Shown: positions 17,272-25,339 of the stretch, in pieces | How positions within the stretch are numbered: position 1 is the first letter of the stretch | Layout of the letters: the number at the start of each line of letters is the position of its first letter | Source: Paraburkholderia sp. IMGN_8 | GTDB taxonomy: Bacteria; Pseudomonadota; Gammaproteobacteria; Burkholderiales; Burkholderiaceae | Direction: 5' to 3' | Assembly (NCBI RefSeq): GCF_038050405.1 | Contig: NZ_CP150900.1 | Coordinates: forward strand, 3,100,001 to 3,164,000 | Length of the DNA stretch: 64,000 bases | Program-made: the position numbers and the translations under genes | Notes under the pieces: model-generated | Databases searched by the model: none | What the model was told of the DNA's origin: nothing | What the model saw: only the letters and a program-made list of their open reading frames with translations

Positions 17272-17838
17272 TCACGCCAGGCTCGCGATGCCCGGCCGCG
17301 CCAGGTGCAGCACCTCGTAGACCGTGCGACCGGCCGTTCCGGCCGGCGTTGCCGACGACAGCGTCAGCCGGATCAGACGCCAGTTGGCGATATCGAGCGC
17401 GGAGACCACCGCGACCGTATCGTCCTGTTCGGCGATGCGGCGGTTCTGCGCGGCATACGCAGCGCGCAACTCGACACGGTCGTCGTGCTCGCCGATCGGC
17501 TGCTCTTCGCGATACAACGTTTGCGCCTGCTGCGCCGGCCCCTTGCGCGCATCGAGCGGCAGCCAGGTTTCGACCTCGGGACGGCCGAAGTCGTCGATCA
17601 CGTTCTGAAAGCGCGAGCCCATGAAGAAGTCGGCGGTCCGCGCGGCGTCGAGCCACAGATACACCGCGGAATACACATTCGCGCTCGCGCCGTAACGGCC
17701 TCGCTCACGAACCACAAAAGCCTTGAAACCCAGGCCCTCGGTCGCGTCCCACAGCGGACCGCGCTGCGCCGCGCGCTGGCGGATGATCTCCATGTCGTAG
17801 CTGGAAGGCAGACGGTGTGAATACTGCTTGGCGAACAT
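17272..17838 (-). CDS. DUF4865 family protein
   Basis: 188 residues. The ATG at 17838 (MFAKQYSHRLPSSYDMEIIR) is chosen because AAGGAG lies 8 bases upstream; an upstream start at 17886 lacks one. The pattern QYSHRLPSSYDMEIIRQR, then GPLWDATEGLGFKAF and VYSAVYLWLD matches the DUF4865 family, which has a ferredoxin-like/dimeric alpha-beta-barrel appearance but no established function. It is divergent from a LysR regulator with a palindrome between them, so it is the probable target of that regulator. Confidence 0.8.
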   Translation of the reverse strand: MFAKQYSHRLPSSYDMEIIRQRAAQRGPLWDATEGLGFKAFVVRERGRYGASANVYSAVYLWLDAARTADFFMGSRFQNVIDDFGRPEVETWLPLDARKGPAQQAQTLYREEQPIGEHDDRVELRAAYAAQNRRIAEQDDTVAVVSALDIANWRLIRLTLSSATPAGTAGRTVYEVLHLARPGIASLA

Positions 17839-17898
17839 CACGGACTCCTTGCGTTTTGGGTTGGTGATGAGCTTGCGCCCACTCATTCATTACAGCAA

Positions 17899-17916
17899 GA
17901 TATGACGCTTTATATC
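17899..17916. promoter_or_regulatory. LysR-type operator candidate
   Basis: GATAT (17899-17903) and ATATC (17912-17916) form an inverted repeat separated by 8 bp, with the T-N11-A spacing expected of LysR sites, in the short gap between the divergent DUF4865 and LysR genes. Confidence 0.5.
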
Positions 17917-17933
17917 TGCGATAAAGATTCGAT

Positions 17934-18797
17934 ATGGCCGCTCTTTCTCGTCCTCTCGATCTGGATGCTATCCGGGCATTCGTGCTGGTCGCTGATCTCG
18001 GCAGCTTCACGCGCGCCGCGGAAATCATGGACACCTCGCAGGCCGCGATGAGTCTCAAGCTAAAGCGACTCGAAGAGCGTTTGGGTTACCGCTTGCTGGA
18101 GCGCACGCCGCGGGTGGTGAGGCTCTCGCCGCGCGGCGACACGTTCATCGGCGCCGCGCGTCAATTGCTGCTCGCCCATGAGCGGGCGCTGGCAGGCTCC
18201 GCCGAGGCGCCGGAGCGCCGGCTCAAGCTCGGCATCAGCGACCACGTTGCAGGGCCGAATTTGCCGGCGCTGCTGGGACGGTTGGCGGCTTACGATCCCC
18301 TGCTCGTGATCGAGGTGCGGATTGCCGCGTCGCGCGATGTGCTGGCGTGGTTCGAGCGCGGTGAAGTCGACGCGGCGATCGGCCGGCGCGAGGGTGATCG
18401 CCACGACGGTCAACTGCTGGCCGAAGAACGGCTCGGCTGGTTCGCAGCGCCAGGCTGGCAGCATCGCGAAGGTCAGCCGCTGCGCCTGGCGACCCTCGCC
18501 GCGCCGTGCGGAATCCGCGCGATTGCCACCGATGCGCTCGACTCAGCCGGGATTGCATGGACCGAGGTGTTTGTGGGCGGAGGCGTGATGGCGGTCGGCG
18601 CGGCGGTCAGCGCCGGCTTGGCGGTGGCAGCGCTGGCGCAGCGGGTGGCGCCGCCGGGCGCAGTCGACGTCGGCGAGCAACTCGGCTTGCCGCCGCTACC
18701 GACCTCGAGAGTGGTGCTGCATACGCGGCTTCGCGACCCGCGTTCGCAGGAGACCTTGCGGGCGGTCAGTTCGGCGTTTTTGAACGCGGCGTATTGA
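17934..18797 (+). CDS. LysR-family transcriptional regulator
   Basis: 287 residues. The winged helix-turn-helix is at about 8-67 (LDAIRAFVLVADLGSFTRAA, then SQAAMSLKLKRLEERLGYRL), and the C-terminal part is a two-lobed inducer-binding domain (RRLKLGISDHVAGPNLPALL onward). It is transcribed divergently from the DUF4865 gene, and the palindrome at 17899-17916 is the likely binding site for both its own and the neighbour's control. The inducer is unknown. The final region is rich in Ala/Gly (GGVMAVGAAVSAGLAVAALA), as in aryl/efflux-type LysR proteins, but this is not diagnostic. Confidence 0.9.
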   Translation: MAALSRPLDLDAIRAFVLVADLGSFTRAAEIMDTSQAAMSLKLKRLEERLGYRLLERTPRVVRLSPRGDTFIGAARQLLLAHERALAGSAEAPERRLKLGISDHVAGPNLPALLGRLAAYDPLLVIEVRIAASRDVLAWFERGEVDAAIGRREGDRHDGQLLAEERLGWFAAPGWQHREGQPLRLATLAAPCGIRAIATDALDSAGIAWTEVFVGGGVMAVGAAVSAGLAVAALAQRVAPPGAVDVGEQLGLPPLPTSRVVLHTRLRDPRSQETLRAVSSAFLNAAY

Positions 18798-18936
18798 AGG
18801 AGGTCGGGTCTTGCGCCCAAGCGAAGCAAGATTTTGTAATCACCCACCTGAAGTCACGCTGTTTTCCGGCGTCTGTGTACTGGCGACTGCACCGATCATT
18901 CATTGCATGAAAAACCCTTGCACCGCCGGGACCGCA

Positions 18937-19473
18937 ATGAAAATCATCCGCCCAATTCTCACTGCTGCTTTGATGTTGACGTATCTGCCTGCGCACGCCA
19001 CCAGCTTCGATTGCAACAAGGGGCGCTCGTTTACCGAAAAGATGATCTGCTCCGATCCCGCACTATCGAAACTCGACGACGCACTGGGTCAGTTGTACTG
19101 GAAAGCGCGCCGGCGAGTCGTGAACCGGCGAGCCTTTCTTAACGATAGCGACAGCAAGTGGGCCTGGCGGGAAGCGAATTGCCGCGATGCGGCGTGTCTG
19201 GGGGCGTGGTATGCCACGCGGATCGACGAACTGCGACGGTTGATCGAAAGCATGCAAAGCGGGACGACGGGTGTTCCGGCTGAACCGCTTCCGCCGCAGC
19301 AAGCCGAGACCGTGGTGCTTCAATGCACGGCTGCGAATCCAGGTATCGTGGTGAATGAGCAGTGCTCCACTGTGATCAAGCAGAATGCCCACTGGCGATA
19401 TGAGCCGCACGGCGGCGACTGGTTTTGTGGACTCGCTATGGTGGGGCCGGCGGATGCGGCCCTGACACAATGA
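18937..19473 (+). CDS. Secreted LprI/DUF1311-like protein
   Basis: 178 residues from the ATG at 18937; a start at 18907 is possible but would put extra residues before the signal peptide. Residues 1-21 form a signal peptide (PILTAALMLTYLPAHA, cut before TSFDC). The mature N-terminus has the DUF1311/LprI pattern: FDCNKG, then EKMICSDPALSKLDDALGQL and WRxxNC RDAACLGAWYATRIDELRR-type cysteine spacing. LprI of mycobacteria inhibits lysozyme; most proteins with this domain have no proven role. A second cysteine-containing region (about 110-170, QCTAANPGIVVNEQCS) may form its own small domain. Confidence 0.75.
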   Translation: MKIIRPILTAALMLTYLPAHATSFDCNKGRSFTEKMICSDPALSKLDDALGQLYWKARRRVVNRRAFLNDSDSKWAWREANCRDAACLGAWYATRIDELRRLIESMQSGTTGVPAEPLPPQQAETVVLQCTAANPGIVVNEQCSTVIKQNAHWRYEPHGGDWFCGLAMVGPADAALTQ

Positions 19474-19601
19474 GATTGCGGTTTTTTGCCTTTTTTGCAG
19501 CGGCATTTTCCTGACCGAAGCGCCCGCGAAAGCGGCCAACCAGCCGGCGGGTTGAATGTTACGTTCAGCGCCGCGGCCGCACGGGCTCGGCTTGCGCGCC
19601 G

Positions 19602-22600
19602 TCACCGGCCATTCGTCAAGCGGCCGGTGTCGCTCGCCGTGCGGCGCTCACGCCGCTCGCCGCGCCTGCGATTGAGCTCCGCAAGCCGCCGCCTGCCATG
19701 CGTGAGCGACGCGACCGCATGGAACGCGAGGGGTGCGAACACGAGCCCGAACAGCGTTGCAGCCAGCACCCCGCCGAACACGCCGGTGCCGATCGAGCGG
19801 CGACTTTCAGCGCCCGCGCCGCTCGACACCACCAGCGGCACGACGCCCAGCAAAAACGCCGCCGAGGTCATCACGATCGGCCGGAAGCGCGCGGCGGCGG
19901 CCTCGGTCACCGCGCGCGTCAACGGCAAGCCGCGCTGATGCAGATCGCGGGCGAACTGCACGATCAGAATCGCGTTCTTCGCCGCGAGACCAATCACGGT
20001 AATCATGCCGACCTTGAAATAGACGTCGTTCGGCATGCCGCGCAGCAGCACCGCGGCCACCGCGCCGACCACGCCGAGCGGCACCACCATCAGTACCGAA
20101 AGTGGAATTGTCCAGCTTTCGTAGAGCGCGGCGAGCGCCATGAACACCGCCAGCAGCGACAAACCGATCAGCAATGGCGTGAGCCGCGCCGCCGCGGTTT
20201 CTTCGCGCGCCGCGTCGACCCAGTCATAGCCGATGCCCTCCGGCAGCGTCGCCGCGAGCCGTTCCATCTCGGCCATCGCCGCACCGGAACTATGACCCGG
20301 CGCCGCGCGGCCGCTGACGTCGAGCGACGGATAACCGTTGTAGCGGCTCAGCATCACCGGACCGATGGTCCAGTGGCGCGTCGCGATCGCCGAGAGCGGC
20401 ACCATCCCGCCCGTTGCGTTGGGCACCGCGAGCGCCATCAGATCGTCGTCGGTCATGCGTGCGGCGGCGTCGGCGGCGATCATCACGCGGCGCATGCGGC
20501 CGCCGGCCGGAAAATCGTCGATGTAGGTCGAGCCGAACGTGCTGCCCAGCACCTCGGCAATGCGCTCGAACGGCACGCCGAGCGCGTACGCCTTGGCACG
20601 GTCGATATCGAGCTCGACGCGCGGCGCGTCCGGCAAATCTTCGGAGTGTATCGAGGTCAGCACCGGACTCGCCTTGGCCTGCGCGAACAGCTGCTCGCGC
20701 GCCGCCTTCAGCGCGTCCACGCCGATCCCGCCGCGATCTTCGAGCCGGAACACGAAACCGTCTGAATGCCCAAGACCCGGCACCGAAGGCGGCAATTGCG
20801 CTTGCACATCGCCGTCGATAATCTTGTCGAACTGCTCGTTGAGCTTATCGCGCAACGCCAGCGCGCCAGTGTCGCGCTTGTCCCAGTCCTTCAGTTCGAC
20901 GAAGGCCATCGCCACATTCTGACCGCTGCCGGTAAAGGTCCAGCCGATCACGCTGGTGATATTCGAAATCGCCGGCTCGGCATGCAGAATTTTTTCCATG
21001 CGCTCGACCACCGCCAGCGTGCGCGCCTGGGTCGCGCCAGCAGGCAACTGGACCGTCACCTGCAACTGGCCTTCGTCTTCGCTCGGTAGAAAGCCGCCGG
21101 GCATTTGCCAGTACAGCACGCCGCACACGCCGACCAGCACCGCATAGATCGCCAGCATCGGTCCGACGCGGCGCAGGGTGCGTGCTGTGAGTCCGCGATA
21201 ACCGCTCGCGGCGCGATCGAAACCGGATGTGAAACGGCTCGCCGCTCGCGCCGCAAAACCGCGCAGGCCGCGGCGCGCGTCGCGCTGATGAACCGTCTGC
21301 TTGTGCGCCTTCAGCAGATTCGCGCACAACGCGGGCGTCAACGACAGCGCCATGAACGACGACACCAGCATCGACGCGATCATCGCTACCGCGAACTGCC
21401 GATAAATACCGCCGACGCCGCCAGGAAAGAACGCCATCGGCACGAACACCGCCGTCAACACCGCGGTCACGCCGATGATCGCGCCGCCGATCTGCGACAT
21501 GGCGCGGCGCGTGGCCTCGCGCGGCGGCAAGCCCTCGTCTTCCATCACGCGATGCACGCTCTCGACCACCACGATCGCATCGTCGACGAGAATGCCAATC
21601 GCCAGCACTAGGCCGAACATCGTGAACACGTTGATCGACAGACCGCACACATACATCGCGAGAAATGCGCCCATCAGCGTGACCGGAATCACCACGGTCG
21701 GCACCAGCGTGTAGCGCAGATCGCGCAGGAACAGCCACATCACGAAGAACACCAGCACTACGGCTTCGAACAGCGTCACGAGCACTTCGTGAATCGCGAT
21801 CTGCACGAAATGCGCGTTGTCGAAGGGGATTTCGATAGCGACGCCAGGCGGCAAACGTTTCGACAGTTCGGCGAGCCGCGCGCGGATCGCAGTGGACGTT
21901 TCAAGCGCATTGCCGCGCGGGCCGAGCTGAATGCCGACGGTAGCCGCCGCTTTGCCGTTCAGGCGCGACCAGTACGAATAATTGTCGCGGCCGAGCTCGA
22001 CACGCGCGACGTCGCGCAAGCGCACCGCCGAGCCGTCGGGCCGCGCCTTCAGCACGATCTGGCCGAACTCGGCGGGCGAGATCAGTTGACCCTTCACGCT
22101 CACCGAGGCGTTCAATTGCTGCCCCGCGACGAACGGCGCGTCGCCCAGCGTGCCCGCCGTCACCGTGGCGTTTTGCGCGGCGATCGCGGCGTTCACTTCG
22201 GCGGCGCCCAGGCCGTACTCGCGCAACTTCATCGGGTCGAGCCAGATGCGCAGTGCTTCGTCGGCGTCCCACAACTGGGCGGAGCCCACGCCGGGCGCGC
22301 GCTTCAGTTCGCGCATCACGTAGCGGCTCAGATAGTCGCTCAATTGCACGGAATCGCGCGTACCGTCGGTGGACGTAAGCGCGACCAGCATCAGGAATGT
22401 GTTGGCCGCCTTGAACACGCTGATGCCCTGCTGCACGACCTGCTGCGGCAGGCGCGACTCGATCTGCTTCAGGCGGTTCTGAACGTCGACCATCGCGAGA
22501 TCGGGATTGGTGCCGGGCGCGAACGTCACGTCGATCTCGAGTTCGCCGAGGTTATCGCTGGTGGTTTCGTAGTACAGCATGTTGTCGGCACCATCGAGAC

Positions 22601-22802
22601 TCTCCTCGATGATGCTGCCGACGTTCGCGTCCACTACTTCAGTCGACGCGCCTGGATAGGTGGCGCTGATGACCACGCGCGGCGGCGCGAGGCGCGGATA
22701 CTGCGCAACCGGCAGTTGCGGAATAGCAAGCGCGCCCGCCACGACAATGGCGAGCGCGACGATCCATGCGAAGACTGGGCGGTCGATGAAAAAAAATGGC
22801 AC
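19602..22802 (-). CDS. RND efflux permease (HAE1/AcrB-type)
   Basis: 1066 residues with the internal duplication of RND pumps: one membrane helix, a periplasmic porter domain and five helices, repeated. Helix 4 carries GILVDDAIVVVE with the two proton-relay aspartates, and the second half carries GLAAKNAILIVQFARD with the partner lysine, so transport should be proton-driven. The N-terminus FFIDRPVFAWIVALAIVVAG is typical of HAE1 proteins. It would expel amphiphilic compounds from the periplasm and inner membrane. No adaptor (membrane-fusion) or outer-membrane channel gene is next to it. The start is 12 bp after an acetyltransferase gene, placing it last in a nine-gene minus-strand unit. Confidence 0.92.
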   Translation of the reverse strand: MPFFFIDRPVFAWIVALAIVVAGALAIPQLPVAQYPRLAPPRVVISATYPGASTEVVDANVGSIIEESLDGADNMLYYETTSDNLGELEIDVTFAPGTNPDLAMVDVQNRLKQIESRLPQQVVQQGISVFKAANTFLMLVALTSTDGTRDSVQLSDYLSRYVMRELKRAPGVGSAQLWDADEALRIWLDPMKLREYGLGAAEVNAAIAAQNATVTAGTLGDAPFVAGQQLNASVSVKGQLISPAEFGQIVLKARPDGSAVRLRDVARVELGRDNYSYWSRLNGKAAATVGIQLGPRGNALETSTAIRARLAELSKRLPPGVAIEIPFDNAHFVQIAIHEVLVTLFEAVVLVFFVMWLFLRDLRYTLVPTVVIPVTLMGAFLAMYVCGLSINVFTMFGLVLAIGILVDDAIVVVESVHRVMEDEGLPPREATRRAMSQIGGAIIGVTAVLTAVFVPMAFFPGGVGGIYRQFAVAMIASMLVSSFMALSLTPALCANLLKAHKQTVHQRDARRGLRGFAARAASRFTSGFDRAASGYRGLTARTLRRVGPMLAIYAVLVGVCGVLYWQMPGGFLPSEDEGQLQVTVQLPAGATQARTLAVVERMEKILHAEPAISNITSVIGWTFTGSGQNVAMAFVELKDWDKRDTGALALRDKLNEQFDKIIDGDVQAQLPPSVPGLGHSDGFVFRLEDRGGIGVDALKAAREQLFAQAKASPVLTSIHSEDLPDAPRVELDIDRAKAYALGVPFERIAEVLGSTFGSTYIDDFPAGGRMRRVMIAADAAARMTDDDLMALAVPNATGGMVPLSAIATRHWTIGPVMLSRYNGYPSLDVSGRAAPGHSSGAAMAEMERLAATLPEGIGYDWVDAAREETAAARLTPLLIGLSLLAVFMALAALYESWTIPLSVLMVVPLGVVGAVAAVLLRGMPNDVYFKVGMITVIGLAAKNAILIVQFARDLHQRGLPLTRAVTEAAAARFRPIVMTSAAFLLGVVPLVVSSGAGAESRRSIGTGVFGGVLAATLFGLVFAPLAFHAVASLTHGRRRLAELNRRRGERRERRTASDTGRLTNGR

Positions 22803-22814
22803 GCAAAAATCCGT

Positions 22815-23363
22815 TCAGATGGCGAGGAAGCTCGGTGCGTCGGCGAGACGGGCCATATGCAGCGCATCGGCCAGTATGCCGTCGCGCATCGCGTAGCCGC
22901 GCGACACGCCTTCTTCGACGAAGCCGAACTTGCGGTATAGCGCGATCGCCGGTGTGTTGTCCGTGAACACCTGCAGTTCGAGGCGGCGCAAACCGAGCGA
23001 CGCATCCGCGGTTTCGGTCAACGCGCGCAGGAGCGCCGTGCCGACACCGCGCCCATGATACGCGTCGTGCACGGCCAATCCTAACTCGGCGCTATGCGCA
23101 CGGCACGGCCGAAATACCGTAAGCCCGGCGTGCCCCACCATGCGACCTTCCAGCCATGCGCACACGCTTACACTGCCTTTGAGGTGCCGTTCGTGCCACG
23201 CGGCGATTTTTTCGGCGTTGCGATAACCGACTGACAGCGTGCCGCGCCGCACGCCGGGCAGGCTCATGATCTCGGCGAACGACGCCATATCGGACTGTTC
23301 AAGCGCCTTGATCGTGATGCGGCTCTCCACTGCCGGGTCGCTGTGCAAGGTTTGATCGTTCAT
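22815..23363 (-). CDS. GNAT N-acetyltransferase, YhhY-like (second copy)
   Basis: 182 residues from ATG at 23363 (an in-frame ATG at 23381 would overlap the previous gene). The acetyl-CoA binding motif A is clear: LGLAVHDAYHGRGVGTALL, with motif B VFTDNTPAIALYRKFGF. The pattern around SLGLRRLELQVF and YAMRDGILADALHMARL matches E. coli YhhY, which acetylates free amino acids such as Phe and Met. Its substrate here is unknown. It is a paralogue of the gene just upstream, and both lie between the TldE-like protease and the RND pump, with gaps of 4 and 12 bp. Confidence 0.82.
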   Translation of the reverse strand: MNDQTLHSDPAVESRITIKALEQSDMASFAEIMSLPGVRRGTLSVGYRNAEKIAAWHERHLKGSVSVCAWLEGRMVGHAGLTVFRPCRAHSAELGLAVHDAYHGRGVGTALLRALTETADASLGLRRLELQVFTDNTPAIALYRKFGFVEEGVSRGYAMRDGILADALHMARLADAPSFLAI

Positions 23364-23367
23364 GGTC

Positions 23368-23973
23368 TTATTCCGCGGCAATGTTCGGTGTCGACAGTGA
23401 TAACTGCGCTGCAGTTGACGGCGTCGACATGAACGGCGCCGCCTCGCGCAGCCGCGCCATGAAGAAGCAATCGATCAGCACGCCGCCGCGCAACACCGCG
23501 CCGCGTTGCCGCGCTTCGACCTCGAAGCCGAACTTGCGGTACAACGCGAGCGCCGTGTGGTTATCGGCGAACACGTGCAACTCGACACGGCGCAGGCCGA
23601 GCCAGTTGTCGGCCACATCGAGCAGTTCGGTCATCAGCGCATTGCCGATGCCGCGCCGATGCCATGCGTCGTGCACGCAGATGCCGAGCGAGCCGGCATG
23701 CGAGCGGCGCCCCTTCGAAGGCGTCAGTTCCGCTTCACCGACCAGCGTGTCGCCGATCGTCGCCGCGATCACGATCTCGCTGGGTTCGAGCTTTTCGATG
23801 TATTCGCGCGTGCTGGCAAACGACTGAAACGGCGGGTGCGGATTGCCATTCACCACGACCGGCAGTTGCTGCATCGCGTGGAATGGCTCGGCGTCGGCCG
23901 CGCGCAATGCGCGCAGCGTCAGACCCTCGGGCAAGCTCTCAGGTTTGGATTTTGTTTTTATGTGTTGATCCAT
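23368..23973 (-). CDS. GNAT N-acetyltransferase, YhhY-like (first copy)
   Basis: 201 residues, a single GNAT domain at about 18-175. SLGICVHDAWHRRGIGNALM is the acetyl-CoA loop (R-x-x-G-x-G type), and VADNWLGLRRVELHVFADNH plus ALYRKFGFEVEA follow the YhhY pattern closely. GEAELTPSKGRRSHAGS gives the beta4 strand and its turn. The C-terminal 25 residues (MSTPSTAAQLSLSTPNIAAE) are an extra low-complexity tail. The gene begins 4 bp after the TldE-like gene and ends 4 bp before its paralogue, so it is part of the same transcript. Acetylation of an amino acid or peptide product released by the upstream proteases is a reasonable but unproven idea. Confidence 0.82.
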   Translation of the reverse strand: MDQHIKTKSKPESLPEGLTLRALRAADAEPFHAMQQLPVVVNGNPHPPFQSFASTREYIEKLEPSEIVIAATIGDTLVGEAELTPSKGRRSHAGSLGICVHDAWHRRGIGNALMTELLDVADNWLGLRRVELHVFADNHTALALYRKFGFEVEARQRGAVLRGGVLIDCFFMARLREAAPFMSTPSTAAQLSLSTPNIAAE

Positions 23974-23977
23974 AGGC

Positions 23978-25339
23978 TCATAACGTCAATTCAAAAGATC
24001 TCGCCAGAATGCCGGGTAATTGCATACCGCCGGTTGCGCGCTCTCCCCACGTGGAGTCGCTCAGCAGCAACTCGGGTTGCGCGCCGAGCTGTTCGAGCTC
24101 GCCACCGAGCAAGCGGTACAAGCTGTCGTCGAAACGCATCGCCTCGAGCGGCGCGACGATCTGCCCCTGCTCGACCCAAAAAGTCGCGAAGCGCGTCATG
24201 CCGGTCAGGCGGCAATTCATCCGGTCCGAGAAATTCACGTACCAGAGATTGCCGATGTAGAGGCCGGTATCGAGCTTCGCCAGCACGTCCTCTTCCGCCA
24301 GATCGCCGCCTTCCATCGAAAGCGTCGCCGGCGACTCGTTCGCCAGCGCGCCGTTGGGCGTCAAACCGTACTCGCGTGCGCTGCGGGCATTGGTCAAGCG
24401 CTCGGCGCTTCGCCCCGCCTGGATCAGCGGCACGCTTTCGCGCAGATAGCCGTCGTCGTTGAAGCCCGGCGTGATGCCGAGGTTCAGGTCTTCGCTCAAG
24501 CTCACACGCGGATCGAGCGCGACTTCGCCGGTGTGCAGTTTGTACAACTCGCTGCGCGAGCTCGCTTGCGCCCGCGCGGAGAATCCGCTCCATGCGGTCA
24601 CGCCGAGCAATTCAGCAAGCGCCGCGGGCGCCAGATACGAGCGATAACGCCCCGGCGCCAACGCGCGCGGCATACGCGCGAGCACGGCGAGGCGTGCCGC
24701 CGCCTGCTCGACTTTGCGCGCGAAGGTGGCATCGCTCCAGTCGTCGCCGGCATAGGTCGTTTTGATCGCCCGGCCGCTCGGGTCGTACAGCGACCAGCTG
24801 AAATTGAAGTTGTCGACTTCGTACCAGCCGCGGCTGCCGCTGGTGGACGCGAAGCCGCGCACGATCGTGCCGCCCGCGTAAAAGCCGACGAAATCCAGCC
24901 CCTGCGCGCATTCGGCGACAGTGCGCAACAAGCCCTGCGGGTCCGGCAGCTTGCCGGAACGCTGCGTGGCCCGCTGCCATTGCGACGTATCGAACAACAG
25001 ATGTGGATCGTCCGCCGCATCGCGCAAGCCATCGCGCAAGGTGGCGAGCGCCGCGCTCACTTCGCCGAGATCCTGTTGCAGGTCGCCGCATACGGTCAGC
25101 GTCGAATAGGCCTGACGTGCGCCGTCGATCAACCGCAAGGTCAGCTTGCCTTGCGACACGCTGCCGATCTGCCGCACCTTGCCCGCGTTGAAGCGAATAA
25201 AGTCGGACTGCTCGCCCGCAAACGAACTCAGCGTGGCTTCGCCACCTTGTTGCAAGCGCTCGATCGCATCGGCCAACGACGTGAAATGCTGCTGCCAGTC
25301 GAGCGATGCACCGGCCCGCGAGGACATGAATTGGCTCAT
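23978..25339 (-). CDS. TldE/PmbA-like protein
   Basis: 453 residues. The start ATG at 25339 shares a base with the stop of the TldD-like gene (TGATG). The fold pattern of the TldD/TldE (PmbA/U62) family is visible: RFNAGKVRQIGSVSQGKLTL near the N-terminus, PAALAELLGVTAWSGFSARA in the middle, and LYIGNLWYVNFSDRMNCRLT with ATFWVEQGQIVAPLEAMRFD near the end. TldE lacks the metal-binding HExxxH and forms a heterodimer with TldD; both degrade unfolded peptides and mature some microcins and other modified peptides. This copy is coupled to its TldD-like partner and sits behind yejABEF, unlike the usual stand-alone housekeeping tldD and pmbA. Confidence 0.85.
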   Translation of the reverse strand: MSQFMSSRAGASLDWQQHFTSLADAIERLQQGGEATLSSFAGEQSDFIRFNAGKVRQIGSVSQGKLTLRLIDGARQAYSTLTVCGDLQQDLGEVSAALATLRDGLRDAADDPHLLFDTSQWQRATQRSGKLPDPQGLLRTVAECAQGLDFVGFYAGGTIVRGFASTSGSRGWYEVDNFNFSWSLYDPSGRAIKTTYAGDDWSDATFARKVEQAAARLAVLARMPRALAPGRYRSYLAPAALAELLGVTAWSGFSARAQASSRSELYKLHTGEVALDPRVSLSEDLNLGITPGFNDDGYLRESVPLIQAGRSAERLTNARSAREYGLTPNGALANESPATLSMEGGDLAEEDVLAKLDTGLYIGNLWYVNFSDRMNCRLTGMTRFATFWVEQGQIVAPLEAMRFDDSLYRLLGGELEQLGAQPELLLSDSTWGERATGGMQLPGILARSFELTL

